A DNA stretch of 64,000 nt from contig NC_135185.1 in the NCBI RefSeq assembly GCF_041146795.1, positions 25,856,529 through 25,920,528 on the forward strand, given 5' to 3'. This document shows, piece after piece, positions 35,855-55,311 of the stretch (position 1 is the first letter of the stretch; each line of letters begins with the position of its first letter). The translations under genes and the position numbers were made by a program. The stretch comes from Maylandia zebra. Its lineage: Eukaryota; Chordata; Actinopteri; Cichliformes; Cichlidae. Below the pieces are notes generated by a model. The model had not been told where the DNA came from and did not search any database. It saw nothing but the letters and a program-made list of their open reading frames with translations.

Positions 35855-36237
35855 CATGCTGCTGGAAAAAACACTGCTGGGACTCTATAAACTGAAATAC
35901 ATCTTTTTTTTTTTTTTCATTTATTCTTATGTGTATTTTTTTCACTTCATACATTCTTCTGCTTCTTTCTGTCTTTGTCTCAGGAAGACAGCAGTTAGAA
36001 TAATACGTTGACTGCATTTAATATGATCTCTCAATGAGAGAAGAGCTTCAGGATCTAGGTTCATCCTTTTTGCACATCAAGTTGAATGAGCACAACACTC
36101 AACTTTATATTTATGTTAAAGAACACATTGGGTTTCTTCAAAGTGTACAGTTGACCTGTAAGGTAGTATTAAGCAGCATTGGTAAGAATTCAATAATTGA
36201 AACTTGAATAACATAATAATGGATGTTTGTTTTCTTT

Positions 36238-36243
36238 AATAAA
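36238..36243 (+). terminator. fancm polyadenylation signal
   Basis: AATAAA lies 384 bases after the fancm stop codon, followed by a T/G-rich stretch (TTTTATGTGTTT). It is the first canonical hexamer downstream. Confidence 0.7.
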
Positions 36244-37016
36244 CTATATTTTATGTGTTTATTAAAGTAGTTTTGTGCCACATTTTGAGAAGGAAATCTT
36301 TTCCAATACCCACATTGAGCTTCTTTGATATCAGCTTACTTCCTCTAGAGGTCAGCCCGTTTCTTTCTAACAGACCACGAAAGCAAAAAAATGTGATGTT
36401 TATTACATCACTTTTTTTTTTTAACTGAATTGAGACAGCTCATTCTTTCATTCACTTAAAACTTTATTTTGGGGGGTTTGCTAGAAGCCTAATAATTTGT
36501 AGGGTTTCCAAATGTTCAAACTTAAAAATGCCCAGCCAAAAAAAAAAAAAGAAAAAGAAAAAAGTAAAGTGTTTTATTTCACTGTTCTCCTTTGGGGTTT
36601 TAAATGACATGTTCTACTTTGGTGAAAGGTATTGTACAAGTTGTTAACAGTACAAACAATAGCAACATCAGATATTTACAGCAGCATTTTCTTTTACAGA
36701 GATATCAGGAATTACTTGCCAATAAAGATAAACCCACAGGCAAAAAGCGGTAACAACACATGAATGCATTAAAGTAAAATCTGAAGTCTAGAGTTCTCAC
36801 AAAGCCAAAACAAAACAAGAAAAAGACAAAGAAAACTGCCACATTCAATATATACATTCTCTTTGGACAAATCCAAAGCAGTTTTCAAGACCTCCACATC
36901 TAAGCCGGCACTGCGGGCTAAGCTACACCTGGAGGTCAGTGAGCTGTGAAGATGTAGATCATTTACATTAAGGGAAAGTAATGGCTTCTGTATTTAGGAC
37001 ACCTTTCTTGTGAATA

Positions 37017-37262
37017 TTTAATATAATAATAATAATAATGGATACTTTATTGATCCCCATGGGGAAATTACTTGTTTTTCTCTGCATTTGACCCATTCAC
37101 TCAGTGAAGCAGTGGGCAGCCCACTAAGCAGGCGCCCGGGGAGCAGTGTGTAGGGACGGTACCTTGCTCAGGGGTACCTCAGGGTAGCCGTTAAGTGGAT
37201 TCGAACCGCCGACCTTCCGATCATGGGGCGACCACTTTACCTACTGAGCTATCCCTGCCCCT
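37017..37262 (-). mobile_element. tRNA-derived SINE with (ATT)n tail
   Basis: On the minus strand the element starts GGGGCAGGGATAGCTCAGTA and carries a good RNA polymerase III A box (TAGCTCAGTAGG) and B box (GGTTCGAATCC). It ends ATCAATAAAGTATCC plus an ATT repeat. TAATATA occurs at both edges and may be the target duplication. The intact promoter boxes suggest a fairly young copy. Family name not assigned. Confidence 0.88.
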
Positions 37263-39188
37263 AATATAGAGGTGTTCGTGAATGCACTTGCTGCAGGCTG
37301 GCTGGGTATAATGCTCATTTTAATGCTGAAGAATGTCAATTGTTAACTATGCAGAAAAAACAGACTTTAAGTTAATATACAAAGGTTAAAAATACAGGAG
37401 CCATTACCTTCTCTGCCTCTAGGTGGCAGAAATTAGTGTACTTGACTGGTCTTGGCAAACTGCAAGAGAATCTTCCCTTTGTAAAATTGTAAAATCCATT
37501 GGGAGGAATTGTGATTGCCAAAATGTATTTTTAACCATACACATGCTTAATGTCATACCGTAAGGTGCTTTCTTTGGACACACTACAGTGTCCACAACAT
37601 GATTACATTGCATCTGATTTGGTTTTACAATGACCGCCTCAAACACTGTTATTTTTTCTGACCATCAAAAATTATGTCGTACTGCAACAGACCACCATCA
37701 GAGCCTCCAATATTTTTCATTACAAACTTTCTCTCTGTACAGATATACAGTCTAAGAAGTGGTATAAAAAGTTTGTGGTAACTGCAAACTTGAAACTTTA
37801 TACAGCAGCCAGAATTAACTCAGCTACGAGGGAGGTAAAGCTGGTGTAGGCAGAATTTTTTTGGCATCATAGGGCTTTAAAGGGTTAAAGTTTGTTTTGT
37901 TTTTTTAAGCCAAGTGTATCATACAGCCAAATCAGTATTTTTTTTTTTTTTTAAATTTCACCAGAAGGTTCAACACTCCATTGTTCAAAAATTTGAATTT
38001 TCTGCCAAAAAAACAAAACAAAATCTAGCATCAGAGACTTTAGCTAATTGCATCTTTTCAGTGCTGAGATTATGATGGTGAAAAGTCTGACTGAAATGAA
38101 AAACGTCAAGACAATCAAGACACCTTTCCCCCCCAGTTTCCAGCGGAGGACTGATGAATTTTGTTCTGATCCTCCCTTTACTCTTCCAACACATGATTGC
38201 GGTGGCTACTTCTGGATAGTATATGGGGACGTTAAGAAGTCACAAGTCTGATCCGCAGCAGCAATGTAGACAATCGCTTCTAAAATTTTACCCTCTTTCC
38301 TGGAAAGAAAAGCGACTGGCCTTTAAACCTAGTTTTATTTTTCTTGGCTGAACAATACAGCAATGGTCATTCAGTACAAGCGACAGTTTAACCCTCTGTT
38401 AGCGATTATCAGTGGCTCAGTAGTCGTAGTAGCTAGAGCCCGAAATCACAGCTCGTCTTATGTGCACATTTCAAGGCATGTGTGCAAGCCAATGTTTGTC
38501 TAGTGACTTTGGGCAGAGAGGGGAGATCTTCAGGTTAAAAAAAAAAAAAAGTGCGTTGTGACTTTTTATTTTATTTACCTTTTAAAATTTCTGCCTAATC
38601 CAGTTCAAGCTACATGAAGCATTAATGAACATGAAAATTTGCTTGTAACAGTTTACACAAGATGCTACAAAACAGTGTTCACGTGATGCTAAACAGGATA
38701 ATTTTTGACTATTAAAAATTACCCTAAAAATCATCTTCATTTAACTAATGGTAGAAAGTAACAGTATAAACAGCACCGATTCACAAATATACCAAACGCC
38801 GTGCTGTGTGTTTAGGCTTGTGTAATATTATAGGATGAAAACGGCATCATTAGGATCAACGTGTTCAACATTTTCGGGACATCTGTAACAGTCACTGTAT
38901 GTTACAGTAACTCTTGTAACTGTCAAGTTTATTTCAATTTGCTTAAAAAAGCAAAATATGTACAAAAGCAAAGAGAACATATTTACAATTGCAGATTTTC
39001 TCTTAAAATATATATTATTTAAATACTATGTGAGACCACTTGGTTTAAGCTTTATGGACAGATGCTTACCCAAAACATAGCTCTCCTCTGTGATTGTGGA
39101 CACTAATTAACAGATCCTTGACCTGTGTACAAACTGTCTACAGATAGGTTTGCTTAAAAATTAACAACACTCACTGTTGCACGCCAGC

Positions 39189-42100
39189 TTACATGCTGGT
39201 CGGCTGTGTCTGCGTTTGCAGAGGCTGCAGTTGGACAGACGGCGGCTCAGAGTCTGGAATGCTACACTCTCCACCCTCGCGCATGTACATTAAGAACAAA
39301 GTCACAGTGGCAAATGTGGTGGCATTCACTGGGAATGCACGGAGCAAAGTGGACGTAAGTCCACGAGTGAACACTCTCCACCCCTCCTTTTGTATGCTCT
39401 GCCTGACACAGTCCATGATACCATTATACTGGTAAACGCCGCCGACCCCATCCGCTTGCAGACGTGACTTGATCACATCCACGGGATAGGTGGACAGCCA
39501 GGAAGCTATGCCTGACATGCCACCAGCAAACAGCAGCTTGGGGATCATGTAGGGGTCTTCTGGCTCACAACCCAGGGAGCGTGTCAGCACATCATACGCA
39601 AGGAAGTACACGCCAAAACCCGGCGTCTCGCGCACCAGGGTGGTAACCATACCACGATTGATCCCTCTGATCCCCTCCTTATTGTAGATTCTCACCAGAC
39701 AGTCCAAGGAGTTCTTGTACATTTTCCTCTTAGACTTCTTCTCTCCAGTTCCTTGCATTTGCATACGTGTCTTGGCCAGCTCCACTGGACAGCAAATGAC
39801 ACACTGGATGGCTCCAGCAGAGGCTCCAGCCAAGAACTGGTTGAGAGGTGTATCACGGCCAAGCATGCGCATTGTGTTTCCCTGGACACCAAAAACTATA
39901 GCATTGATGAAGGTCAAACCCATCATTGGAGAGCCAATACCTTTGTACAGACCCAGCATCTGCAAACACAGATGTTACTGAGTCAGATCAACACTATAAA
40001 AACAAGAAAGTAAGGAGGCTATAGGAAGCAGTGCACTTTTTTCCAGATGTTATCAGCAATGGATTACTAATATGGCTAAAGCAAATAATTATGGGTTGCG
40101 TATCGTCTAATAATCTCCTTTTGCCAATAAAGCTACTTCTCAAATACATCCTCATCATTTATTTTACAAGTACATAAACAGCTGAGAAACCACCTTACGT
40201 TTGAATATTACTGTGGGGGGGAATAAAGGACATCCATGAGAAACAGACATGAGGTCTGAGGGGCCATGCCCCCTCTTAGCAAAAATAGCATGATGTCCAA
40301 AGCTTTATTTAGCTCCTCCAGGAATAAGCTCCTCATTGACCCCAGCTAACAGACCCCCCACCTCGCCCACGTTGCCTAATGTCTTTACTGAGAGATGGGA
40401 CAGCAACTAAACACTTTAATCAGTGCACAGGACATTCTCCAGATAATAAACAACTCCAGCTTAACACCAAGGATATATTTAAATGTAACCTATTTAATTT
40501 AAAGCAAGCACTATGCTAACAAATTTAAACTCACCGACTCCTGGCGTATGATTGATTGGAAGCAGTGGAACGTCCCACGGTACATAGGTTTATTCACATT
40601 TTGAACCTGAAGCCGCACCTGTGGGTGACAGAACTCATTGGAGTAAAAACTGGAAAAAGGCCAAAGAGGACCACAGTAACTACAAACCAAGATCTGTGTA
40701 ATACAGGTTTTCAGGGAAACAAGCAGTCAACAGGAAGAAAAACAAAGGATGATAAAGGGGGGGTGCAACATGTGGGAGAATAAGAAAAACATTAACCGAG
40801 TATGAAGCTGTAAAAAGAACAAAATGTCTTCGGTGCTTTTTATTTTAATATCTCAAAGACATAACAGTGGGTGAGAGAAAGAAAGACCTGGACCATACTT
40901 ACTAGGTCACATTTCCGTGGAGAGGTTGTTTATTTCTCTCTCTCATCTACAACACAGTGACACTGTTGCTGTTAAAGACAGCCTCCGAGCCCCAAGCAGA
41001 CACCGGCTCAGGGAGAAATGACATTGAAAGCAAGGGTGTAAAAGAACTATAACCAAACCATTCTCTCACTGCTTGCCTCTAAAGCGGATGCTCCACATTC
41101 ACACAAGTCTCACGTCAAAACGTCCTCACTTTGCCACTGCTTAATCCAGTCTATGCAACATTTATATGCGAATGGCATCAAGTAAAGAAAACTGTTTTTA
41201 GGTTCATTCACATAAATCCTATGCGTCAACCACAGATCATGTAAAAGTTGTGATAAAAATGAATTTGATTTCAACCTTAACATTACAACTAACTTTAATG
41301 CATATAAAATCGTGTGGGACTCTGCAGGTACATAGTGATGATTATATAGGCTATGTGACTACAAGTTATTCAGCTAATTAACCATCCCTACAAATCCTTT
41401 GATAAATGACGGTTTCATTGAAATCTGTAAAGAAGTGAACGTACTGTCCTGTTCTGAACTCTAACTAATCAGAAGATTTATTCTTCTTGCTCAGTCATCC
41501 CCTTCCTCTCTTGGGCTCATCGTGTACTCTCAACTTATCTGGATTTAAATGAAGGCTGTCAGCAAAGTACTGCATGTTTTATTTTTTGTGACTAATGAGC
41601 AAACACCAAAGAGGATGCAGCAGACACCCACCTTTACAGTATCAAACGGATGCCCAACCAAAACACCAGCAGCACCTAAAAAACAAAAACAAAAAAGACA
41701 GGAATGAACAACTGACTGTTTCACTGAACTATTCTTATTAAAAACTCAAGAGATAATCACCAGACCACAGCATGCAAAAAGTTGTGGTGTTAGAGCAGAG
41801 ACAGTGGGTGGAAAACATGTCATACAGAAGTAATCTCAGTGCACACAAGGTCATCATATATCCCATGGACTTCTTCTCTTAAGAAAAGAACCACAATATA
41901 ATAATTGAGTTATAAAGGTACAAATGCACTGATGGCTTGAGTTTGGAAAAAGAAGATGGCTTTTGGTCCAGTAGTTGCAACAGACACCTGTCCATCATGA
42001 GATGGAGCCGTCATCAGCTGGTCACTGCACTGCACGAAGTGACGAAAGCTTAACACTGACGAAAGCTCAACACTGGCCTGTCCTTGACTTGTGTCAATAT

Positions 42101-43287
42101 GCCAGAAAATCATTATACAACACTGTCTTCATATCAGATGTTTTCAAAGACTGCACACCAACATGAGGATAATGCACCAGAAATAACACCACTGAATTTC
42201 TAAAGATAAATATGTTATGCAAATAAAAAGCCTCTTTGTAAACAAATCATACAGCTTAAAACACTTGGGGTGATTTAAATCTGCCATGTGTTCATGCAAG
42301 GTTGTCAACTAGGTTGGGAAACTGATGTAAAACCATTAGGGGAAGGTTAAGAAAACAACTTCGTTATTTTACTCTTGCAGTAACTTACATACTGCATGTA
42401 TAACTAAAATGCACTGGTAAAGCAATATCTGAACTTTTTATTCCCTTAAAAAAATAATTTCTCAGACTATTCTATATAAATAGTTTAATGTTAGTCCAAA
42501 TCTGGTACCATTCCCTTGTATTTTGTAATCAGCTACATGTTAAGCCGTTCAAGGGAGATAGTAGTACTAATAGTACTGTAGTATAGTCATTCTACACCGC
42601 ACTACTGACTCTCTCAATGAAGGTGTTATCTAAGACTAAGTTACAGTGCAGTAACTCTACCTGGGATCCAACAGACTTTGGGAAGTCCTGTCCTTGAACA
42701 CTGACAAAACAGCTTGCAAAATTCCCACAGGGCTTTTGTGTGAGGCAAAGATGAATGCATGAGCTTAACTTTCTGCGGACCGCCGCCTCTCCTCATGGTA
42801 ACTCCCTACTTTGGAATGGGTTAGTGGAATGATGAAAGGAATGCAGATATTTGGGGGAAATTGCCCGATAATCACTAAAGAAAAGCTGAGATCACGATCA
42901 TTTCACATTTCTGGGGTTTCCTGGACGTGTGCAAGTTTAATTGATACGTAGATATATGATGAATGTCGACTATAAACAGCAATCTCTACGTGGGTGCTGC
43001 AGATTTGGGAATAACGTCACGTTAGCACTGCAACATAACGTTGAGCTGGGGGGGTTAAAAAGCACCCAGCTCCAGTGTTTTAGTATTCAACCTGTCATTC
43101 ATGTGGGTTTACAATGTTATCACATAAACTAGCTGGGTGTAAATCGAGAAATCACGGCACGGCACAAATTAGCTTGAGCTTTTGACGATGGAAAAAAACA
43201 GAAAGGTGGCTAATGCTAATGTCAACCTGTTAACGTGGCTAGCTGCTACTCACCTCCTACACATCCAGCAGCGAAGTCCAGTGCCAT
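39189..43287 (-). CDS. slc25a29: SLC25A29, mitochondrial basic amino acid carrier
   Basis: Four minus-strand exons (43254-43287, 41632-41675, 40535-40618, 39189-39959) give a complete 310-residue protein; the human protein has 303. SLC25A29 carries arginine, lysine and related basic amino acids across the inner mitochondrial membrane. The three repeats of the mitochondrial carrier family are visible through their signatures PFDTVK (21-26), PVELAK (112-117) and PVDVIK (212-217). Family-specific stretches include GLYKGIGSPMMGLTFINA and LRAFPVNATTFATVT. The short first exon starting MALDFAAGCVGG matches the human start. The C-terminal tail after residue 285 is polar and rich in Q, P and T, and differs from human as expected. 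SLC25A47 and SLC25A20 are alternatives, but the detailed match favours A29. Its position beside wars1 agrees with the human order. Confidence 0.95.
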
Positions 43288-43760
43288 TCCCTCAAAAAAA
43301 TGCAACGACTGGAAGGTGTCAGGCTAACTTAAGGGCTGATAAACGTAATTAAAGAGGCGTAAGTGGGAAATGCTTTCTCGGTATCTGTGTAAACTTGGCT
43401 ATTTACGACCCCCCCGGCTTGGTGTTCAGCCAGGCTGGTTAGCTAGGTAATAGCCTCCTTTACGTTGCTGATGCTCAGCAAACGGAAGATAAACGTCTCT
43501 GGCTAATCGCTCGGACGCGAAACTGGAATAAAGCAGTTTTCTTCTCACTGGTGTCCCTTCCTCTCCCTCTATAGAGGTGCTCTTTCAGACAAACCTTTCT
43601 ATTTCTGTACCGCGGCAGAAGGCGGGTTTTCAAAGTAGAAAAGAAGCGTTTGCCCTTTTTAAGACGGCCCAATCGGATTATTTAGAAGCGGACAACTCCC
43701 CCAGAGCCCTCCTCTAGTTGGTACTGTCCGCCCCTCACGCCCATTGGCTGCTGCAGGGGG
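43288..43760 (-). promoter_or_regulatory. slc25a29 promoter region
   Basis: CpG-richer DNA lies directly upstream of the slc25a29 start. It contains two CCAAT-type motifs, GGCCCAATCGG near 43668 and CGCCCATTGGCTGC near 43738 (reverse complement CCAAT), and no clear TATA box. This fits a housekeeping promoter. Confidence 0.55.
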
Positions 43761-44229
43761 CACATCACCTACACCAAAAGTCTGAAGCTATCTTTCCTCT
43801 ACCGTCACATCAACTGTGGTCCTCATCAGCCTTGTGAATTTCCAGTGTGGCAATTTGTGTAGTTATAATGTGGTTTGAATATATAGACTGACGTAACAAT
43901 GAATCATCCAGTAATGGTTTATAGCTTAAACGTTATGTTTATAACATTTTTGGCTTTATCATAATTGTATTTTTCAGTGTGATTTTATTTATTTTTGCTT
44001 AGTCACGTTGTGTGGCCTTGTGACTTTTGGAAGCAGGTGTTTTATGCCCAATGTGCATGTCTGGAAAATGCTTCACGTATTTCCGTGTTGTTTTCAGAAT
44101 GTTGCATAAGCAACAGGGACTTGACTTTGACTTGACATGAGTAATATAACTATAACTGTTGAGAACCAGTTCCCACTGTTTCAATTCCTTGGAATTGTTT
44201 GACATTTTTGCAAACGATTCCCTCCCTCC

Positions 44230-45175
44230 ATTCCAGTCGCCCCGAATGACGTCACCGCGTTGCGGAGCGTCATTTACCTGGCAGGAAACACGGCACCTAA
44301 GCGGCTCAAACGCTCAAAAGTTTGGTTATACTTTACGAGAACGGAAGACAACAGGGCAACTTGCAATACTTGCAAAGTAGATATTTCATTTAAGGGAGGA
44401 AACACTACGAATATGCAAAATCATTTGCTCACAAAACACGCGATGACCTTAAATGAATGTCGTGTTTTTAATTCCGCTCCGGACTCGTGAATCTCAACCC
44501 AGCAGCAGCGGTAACGTTTGCACGTCCTCTCCCGTTAATGTGGCAGGTAAATAATCAACTAACAGTGCATATTATGTTAGCGCGATCTGCCTTATTACAA
44601 AACCTGCCATTACTGTGCATTTAGGTGACCATGATGAGAGAGACAGACAGAGTCTGGCTGGCTCAGATGCTGGCAGTTCTCGCTGCAGTCTACTGGTAGC
44701 GTCTCCTTTCAGGCCAGGATAGACGAATGTCACCGAGCAGTGAGTTTGTGGTAAAAGGCTTGCACCTATTTACCACAGCAGATGTCCCCGATTTTCGGTA
44801 AGTGAATGTGTTTAATTGTAGGCAGGGACATTACTGGATATTCTTGTGTAGTTGCTACAGAATAATTTATGTTATACTTTGTTTTTGCTACAGAAGAATA
44901 TTTATTTTACATTTACAATTTTTTTCCCCCGGGGACCCCGTGACACCCCATTGAAGAGCCATAGGCTGTGGATCTCTTAAGATTTCACTGCTGGGTTTGT
45001 AAGGCCATGTTACTCCTAAATTTCTATCTTTTTCAAAGAGAAGATATAAAACAAAGTTCTAAGCTAATCGACCTTAGTGTTCTCCTTTAAAAAAAAAATC
45101 GATAAAGAATCGAATCGTTAAACAGAATCGAAAATGGAATCGGAATCGTGAAAATCTTATCAATACCCATCCCTA
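44230..45175 (+). mobile_element. hAT-type transposon remnant with BED zinc finger
   Basis: The frame 44260-44490 encodes a BED finger: KRSKVWLYFTRTED, then CNTCKVDISFKGG, then HLLTKH (Cys-x2-Cys ... His-x4-His), as in ZBED/hAT transposases. It ends in a stop soon after, so only the N-terminal exon remains. At 45100-45175 the text ATCGATAAAGAATCGAATCG ... TATCAATACCCATCCCTA is a typical right terminal repeat of hAT elements. No matching left end was found, so the copy is partial. Confidence 0.75.
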
Positions 45176-46069
45176 AATATAACTGCACGTTCTGCTGGCA
45201 GCTCTCATTGTGAAGCAGAACATGCCAACAGTAAGACAGCACCACTGCTGACCATGTATTTGACATTCTGGTGTAAGTAGGCAAGTAGGCTAACACCTGT
45301 TTATGGGGAGTTGTGGAAGAGGAGAGACCATCAGCAAGGGCAAGAAAAAAAAATGAAGAAGCAAAACCCATGTGACTATAGAGGAGCTGCAGGGAGGTAT
45401 GGTGCACTGATTTACTCTTTGGTCTGCCATGCATAAGTATGTTTTCTCTTATGAGTATGGTTTCTGCAGCAGGATAAGAATGCAGATGGCAGATGAGTCT
45501 ATTTGTTTCCAGGAGCATTTGTACAAAGATTATATCTATACATACACCATACCACCTTTGCTTTGTGCATTCTTTCAGTAATACATAAAGCTCCACATAA
45601 ATGCAGACAGCAACAGAACTACATTTTCTATTCTCTTGCTTTCAAGACAGGCAGTAGATGGCAGTATAATGATTTCTCCTTACTACTTTTAAGCCCATCT
45701 TTATGAAAATTAGTTATCTTTATTACCGTTACAGTTTAATTTGCACATTCCCACGTTTAACATTAAGCACTGCACATTTAAAAAGAGGCCGTCACTCATC
45801 ATTTTATCTTAAAATACCAATCAATCTGAATTAGATTGATTGGCATACAATGCACTATTTTCTATATTATCTATGGTAACCTGTGTTCATATAGTCTTAA
45901 ACAATTTCCCGTGCATTTCCTACTATTGTATGTAAACGTGTTACATGAATCTGTGGTTCTGTAAGTAATACTAAATGCTAATGCTCTTGTGTTTTAAGAC
46001 ATTGTGGGGAAAATGACTTTGTCTGCGTTACCACAGAAACACTTAAAACACAGCACTGTACATTATGTA

Positions 46070-47035
46070 TACTCACTAGCCACTTTATCAGGTACACTTA
46101 ACATCTATGATACGACTGTCTCAATCCATTACATCCCAAAAGTGCTCTGTTCGATTTAGATCTGACGACTCCTGAGCCAATTTGAATACTAACCTTCTTG
46201 TCACATTCAAGCTTTGCGACATGTGTGACATGGTACGTTCGCTTGCTGGAAGCAGTCATCAGAAGATGGGTACAGGCATCTGTACATCTGACGGGTTCAG
46301 GGATGGACGGTAACAATACTCAGGCAGGCTGTGGCTTAGCTGGTACTAAAGGGCCCAAAATGTGCCATTAAAAGAACCCCCACATCATTACACCACAACT
46401 AGCAGCCTGATCCACTGATAAAAGGCAGGGTGAATCCATGCTTTCACAAGTTCTCAATCTACCATTTGAGTGAAACGGCAGAAATTGAGATTCAAAACAG
46501 ATGTTTTTCCAGCCTTGTATTGTCCAATACAAGCCTGTGTGAATAGTAGCCTCAGTTTCCCGTTTCCTGTTCCTGCTGGTTTGAGACAAATGCTGTAGCT
46601 GCTGTAGCCTGTCTGCTTGGTGCATTCAGAGATATTATTCTGCATCCCTTGATTGTAGCTAGTTATTATTTGAATTACTGTTGCCTTCCTATCAACCCAT
46701 AGCAGCCTGACCATTCTCCTTTGACCTCTTCCATCAACAAGGCATTGGCACACAGGATATAATTCCCAGTAAACCTTGGATAGTTGTGGGGGAAAATACC
46801 AACAGATCAACAGTTGCTGAGATACATAGATCAGCCCACTTGGCACCAACAACTAAGTCACTTGAATTACCTTTCCCTCTCTTGGTTATGCTTAGTTTGA
46901 ACTTCAACAGGTCTTCTTGGCCATGTATGCATTTCTAAATGAATTGAGTTGCTGCCATGCGATTGGCTGATTGGGTATTTGTGTTAATAGGAAATTGCGA
47001 AGATGCCTACCTAATGAAGTAGGCAGTGAGCGTAA
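46070..47035 (-). mobile_element. Tc1-like transposon remnant, nearly full length
   Basis: The left edge has CACTAGCCACTTTATCAGGT and the right edge CCTACCTAATGAAGTAGGCA, the degraded terminal repeats of one Tc1-like family. The minus strand encodes GQRRMVRLLWVDRKATV and TSYNQGMQNNISE, the helix-turn-helix part. The DDE region is mostly lost, as the element is about 1 kb rather than about 1.6 kb. Confidence 0.8.
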
Positions 47036-47638
47036 TTCAGTAAACAAAAGCAAAAATCATGGCTTTACTTCTAATTAAAACATTTTCAAATAAAAAATTA
47101 TTTCAAAAGATGCTGTTGTTAAGACGTTTAATTTTTTTGTGTGAGAATAAGCTGAAGATTTTCTACCTTCCTTGACTGATGTTCCTCTTGCTGATAACAA
47201 CAAACCATTTGCTTTTGTTCTCATGACTGAGACACTGACATCCTACATGTGATGTATGTTCAAACTGAGGTGTATTTATAAGACAGACTTTTTATAATAC
47301 ACCTCACATGCTGGCTGATCCTGATTACAAGTTACAACACAACTGCTTTTGATAATCACACAGTTACAATTATTATTCAGAAGGCTGTTTTTAAGTAAAT
47401 AAAGACAAAGTGGATGTATATCTTAACTGATTATATTAGTTTGGTTTTTAGAGATATGTGTTAGTACTCTGCTTTTATTGTCTTCCAGTCCTGAGAGAGC
47501 TGTAACACATTGTGAAAATAAATGGGTACATTTGGTACTGCTGGAAGTCAATAATCAACTGGGAATTGGCATGAAGGTGCAGGCAATGCCATGCTTAGTT
47601 TGACACAGAGAGGCATTTCATCACTCCAGTGATTTATA

Positions 47639-47644
47639 TTTATT
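47639..47644 (-). terminator. wars1 polyadenylation signal candidate
   Basis: Plus TTTATT is AATAAA on the minus strand, 174 bases after the wars1 stop codon. It is a canonical hexamer at a plausible distance. Confidence 0.55.
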
Positions 47645-47817
47645 ATTTACGATTTTTCTTTCTTTTTTTGCACTTCCAGTTTGGGTGTAAACTGTAAGAG
47701 AAATTGTCCTTCTTTCCCATTAAAAAGACTTCAAATGGAAATAAAGCGGGATTCTTTTTTTGTTCTTATACTGAGCTTAACCACATGGTGAACCCTGACT
47801 GCTCATGCCCAAGCAAG

Positions 47818-53830
<6,013 letters not shown>

Positions 53831-55311
53831 CTTCTTCACAGCAAAATATGAAGTGAAAAATAGTTCATATCCAAATATACATGTCATAAACGAATGTTAC
53901 ATGTTCTGACAAGGATCAGTTTTATACCTAATCCAATTATCTTCTACAGAATGTGTGTATATACTTAAACAGCACCTGAGTTAACTGCCATATGCGAAAA
54001 TAACAGCAGAGCTGGTAGTGCTAGCTAATCGTCCTATACTAAACACAAACTACACTTAGCTCATGCTGTCATGTTTAATAATTTATATAGTCATGTATCA
54101 TATATCCAGCTCATTATATTTCTGATTAAATATAGTGACAAGTCGGTATACCGTCAGTATTCTTCACACGCAGTTGACAGCTCACTCATTCAACTTGCAT
54201 CAGCCTGTGTGATGTAGTGTTTGGGTGAAAGTCTTCCCAGGCAAACGACCTTATTCATTGGTTCCGCGGCGAATTAACCCACCAGAAAAAAAGTACTACT
54301 TTGGGAATTCGCTTACGTGAATATTACACATATAAATTTTGATATATAATTTTCAGTTCGATTTCCTACGAAATCCACGAGTTTAACTAAATGTACAGAA
54401 ATATAATACGTCGGAAGACAGAGGGAGTCGCTTCAGATCCGGCTTTTTCAAAATAAGAGCTTTTAATTTAAGTGAGCGTATTATTTCAATTGGCAAACGG
54501 TAACAGTACTTTTATGCTGAAATGCTACATTTACTCGAATTGTTTTGCGGGATGCTGAACCTAAAGCATGACTGTATTCATGCTCTGTGCCGGAAAATGT
54601 GATTATTTCTGCAGAGTACAGGTACAATAATTAAGAATACAAACAACAATTAAATGGTAGCTTTCTGTGTTTATAGTCTCTGTCAAACATAGAGGCAAAC
54701 GACCATAGTTAGCTACTTTTGCTATACTTGGTGGAAGGTACGACCAGTGCTTGTCATAGAGATGTTATTAATCCAAAATTCTTACGTCAAATACCTCCAA
54801 TTAGCATTCATGCTAATTATACATGCGTGGCCGTGACCGTAACTGTACGCTATCCTAAGGTGGGAAGTTGACAAACCTGCCTTTTGCTGTCTCTGTTTTG
54901 GACAATCCAAGTGTGTAATCACCGTTAATTAACACGTAATGCTAACAGCTAGCTTTTAAAAAAGCATCGCATATGATTCCGAATCTCCCAAAACATCGCT
55001 TCATGTCCGTTTTTGTTATTAATAAAATGGTCAGCAACGTGTTTACATGAATAGTTTACCCCTAGTATCTTTAGCTGGTCTCTGGGGTATTATTTTAGAA
55101 ATAGTCGGTAAAGCAAAACAAATGTTAAGATTTGTTGTTAAAATTCCAGGTTAAATTATTTTAAAACCAAAAGCTGCAGGTTTAAACCTTTAAAGAGTGA
55201 CAAGCATGTTTACCACCTTTAGTTGCAGGAGTACATGTAGCCACTAGATGTCACCGTCGGGCCTCTAATGAAACAACTCATGCCTCTCTGTTTTCAGATT
55301 TTCATGTGAAG
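53831..55311. promoter_or_regulatory. Divergent wars1-wdr25 promoter region
   Basis: wars1 is transcribed leftward and wdr25 rightward from this 1.5 kb interval, so their 5' ends probably share regulatory sequence. A likely splice acceptor just before the wars1 ATG (near 53834) and one at 55297 before the wdr25 ATG imply non-coding first exons within it. The most CpG-containing stretch is about 54160-54480. No TATA box or defined start is clear. Confidence 0.5.

Larger units (their letters stand above)
35855..39188. other. fancm 3' UTR and convergent spacer to slc25a29
   Basis: It holds the fancm polyadenylation signal, a tRNA-derived SINE (37017-37262) and AT-rich DNA with poly-A/T runs. 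The slc25a29 3' UTR enters from the right; a minus-strand AATAAA at 38928-38933 (plus TTTATT) is a candidate signal. No gene is supported in between. Confidence 0.7.
43761..47817. other. Spacer between slc25a29 and wars1
   Basis: No host gene is recognised. It contains a hAT remnant with a BED zinc finger (44230-45175), a Tc1-like remnant (46070-47035) and the wars1 3' UTR. The rest is AT-rich. In human, YY1 and SLC25A47 lie in the corresponding interval; neither is visible here. Confidence 0.65.

Noticed and set aside
37170..37262. A true tRNA gene on the minus strand
   Set aside because: Box A and B are good, but the sequence continues into a SINE body with an ATT tail, and I could not fold a full cloverleaf with certainty.
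53831..53887. N-terminal extension of WARS1 from an upstream in-frame ATG
   Set aside because: The extension is hydrophobic and unlike vertebrate WARS1, and a likely acceptor lies just before the chosen ATG.
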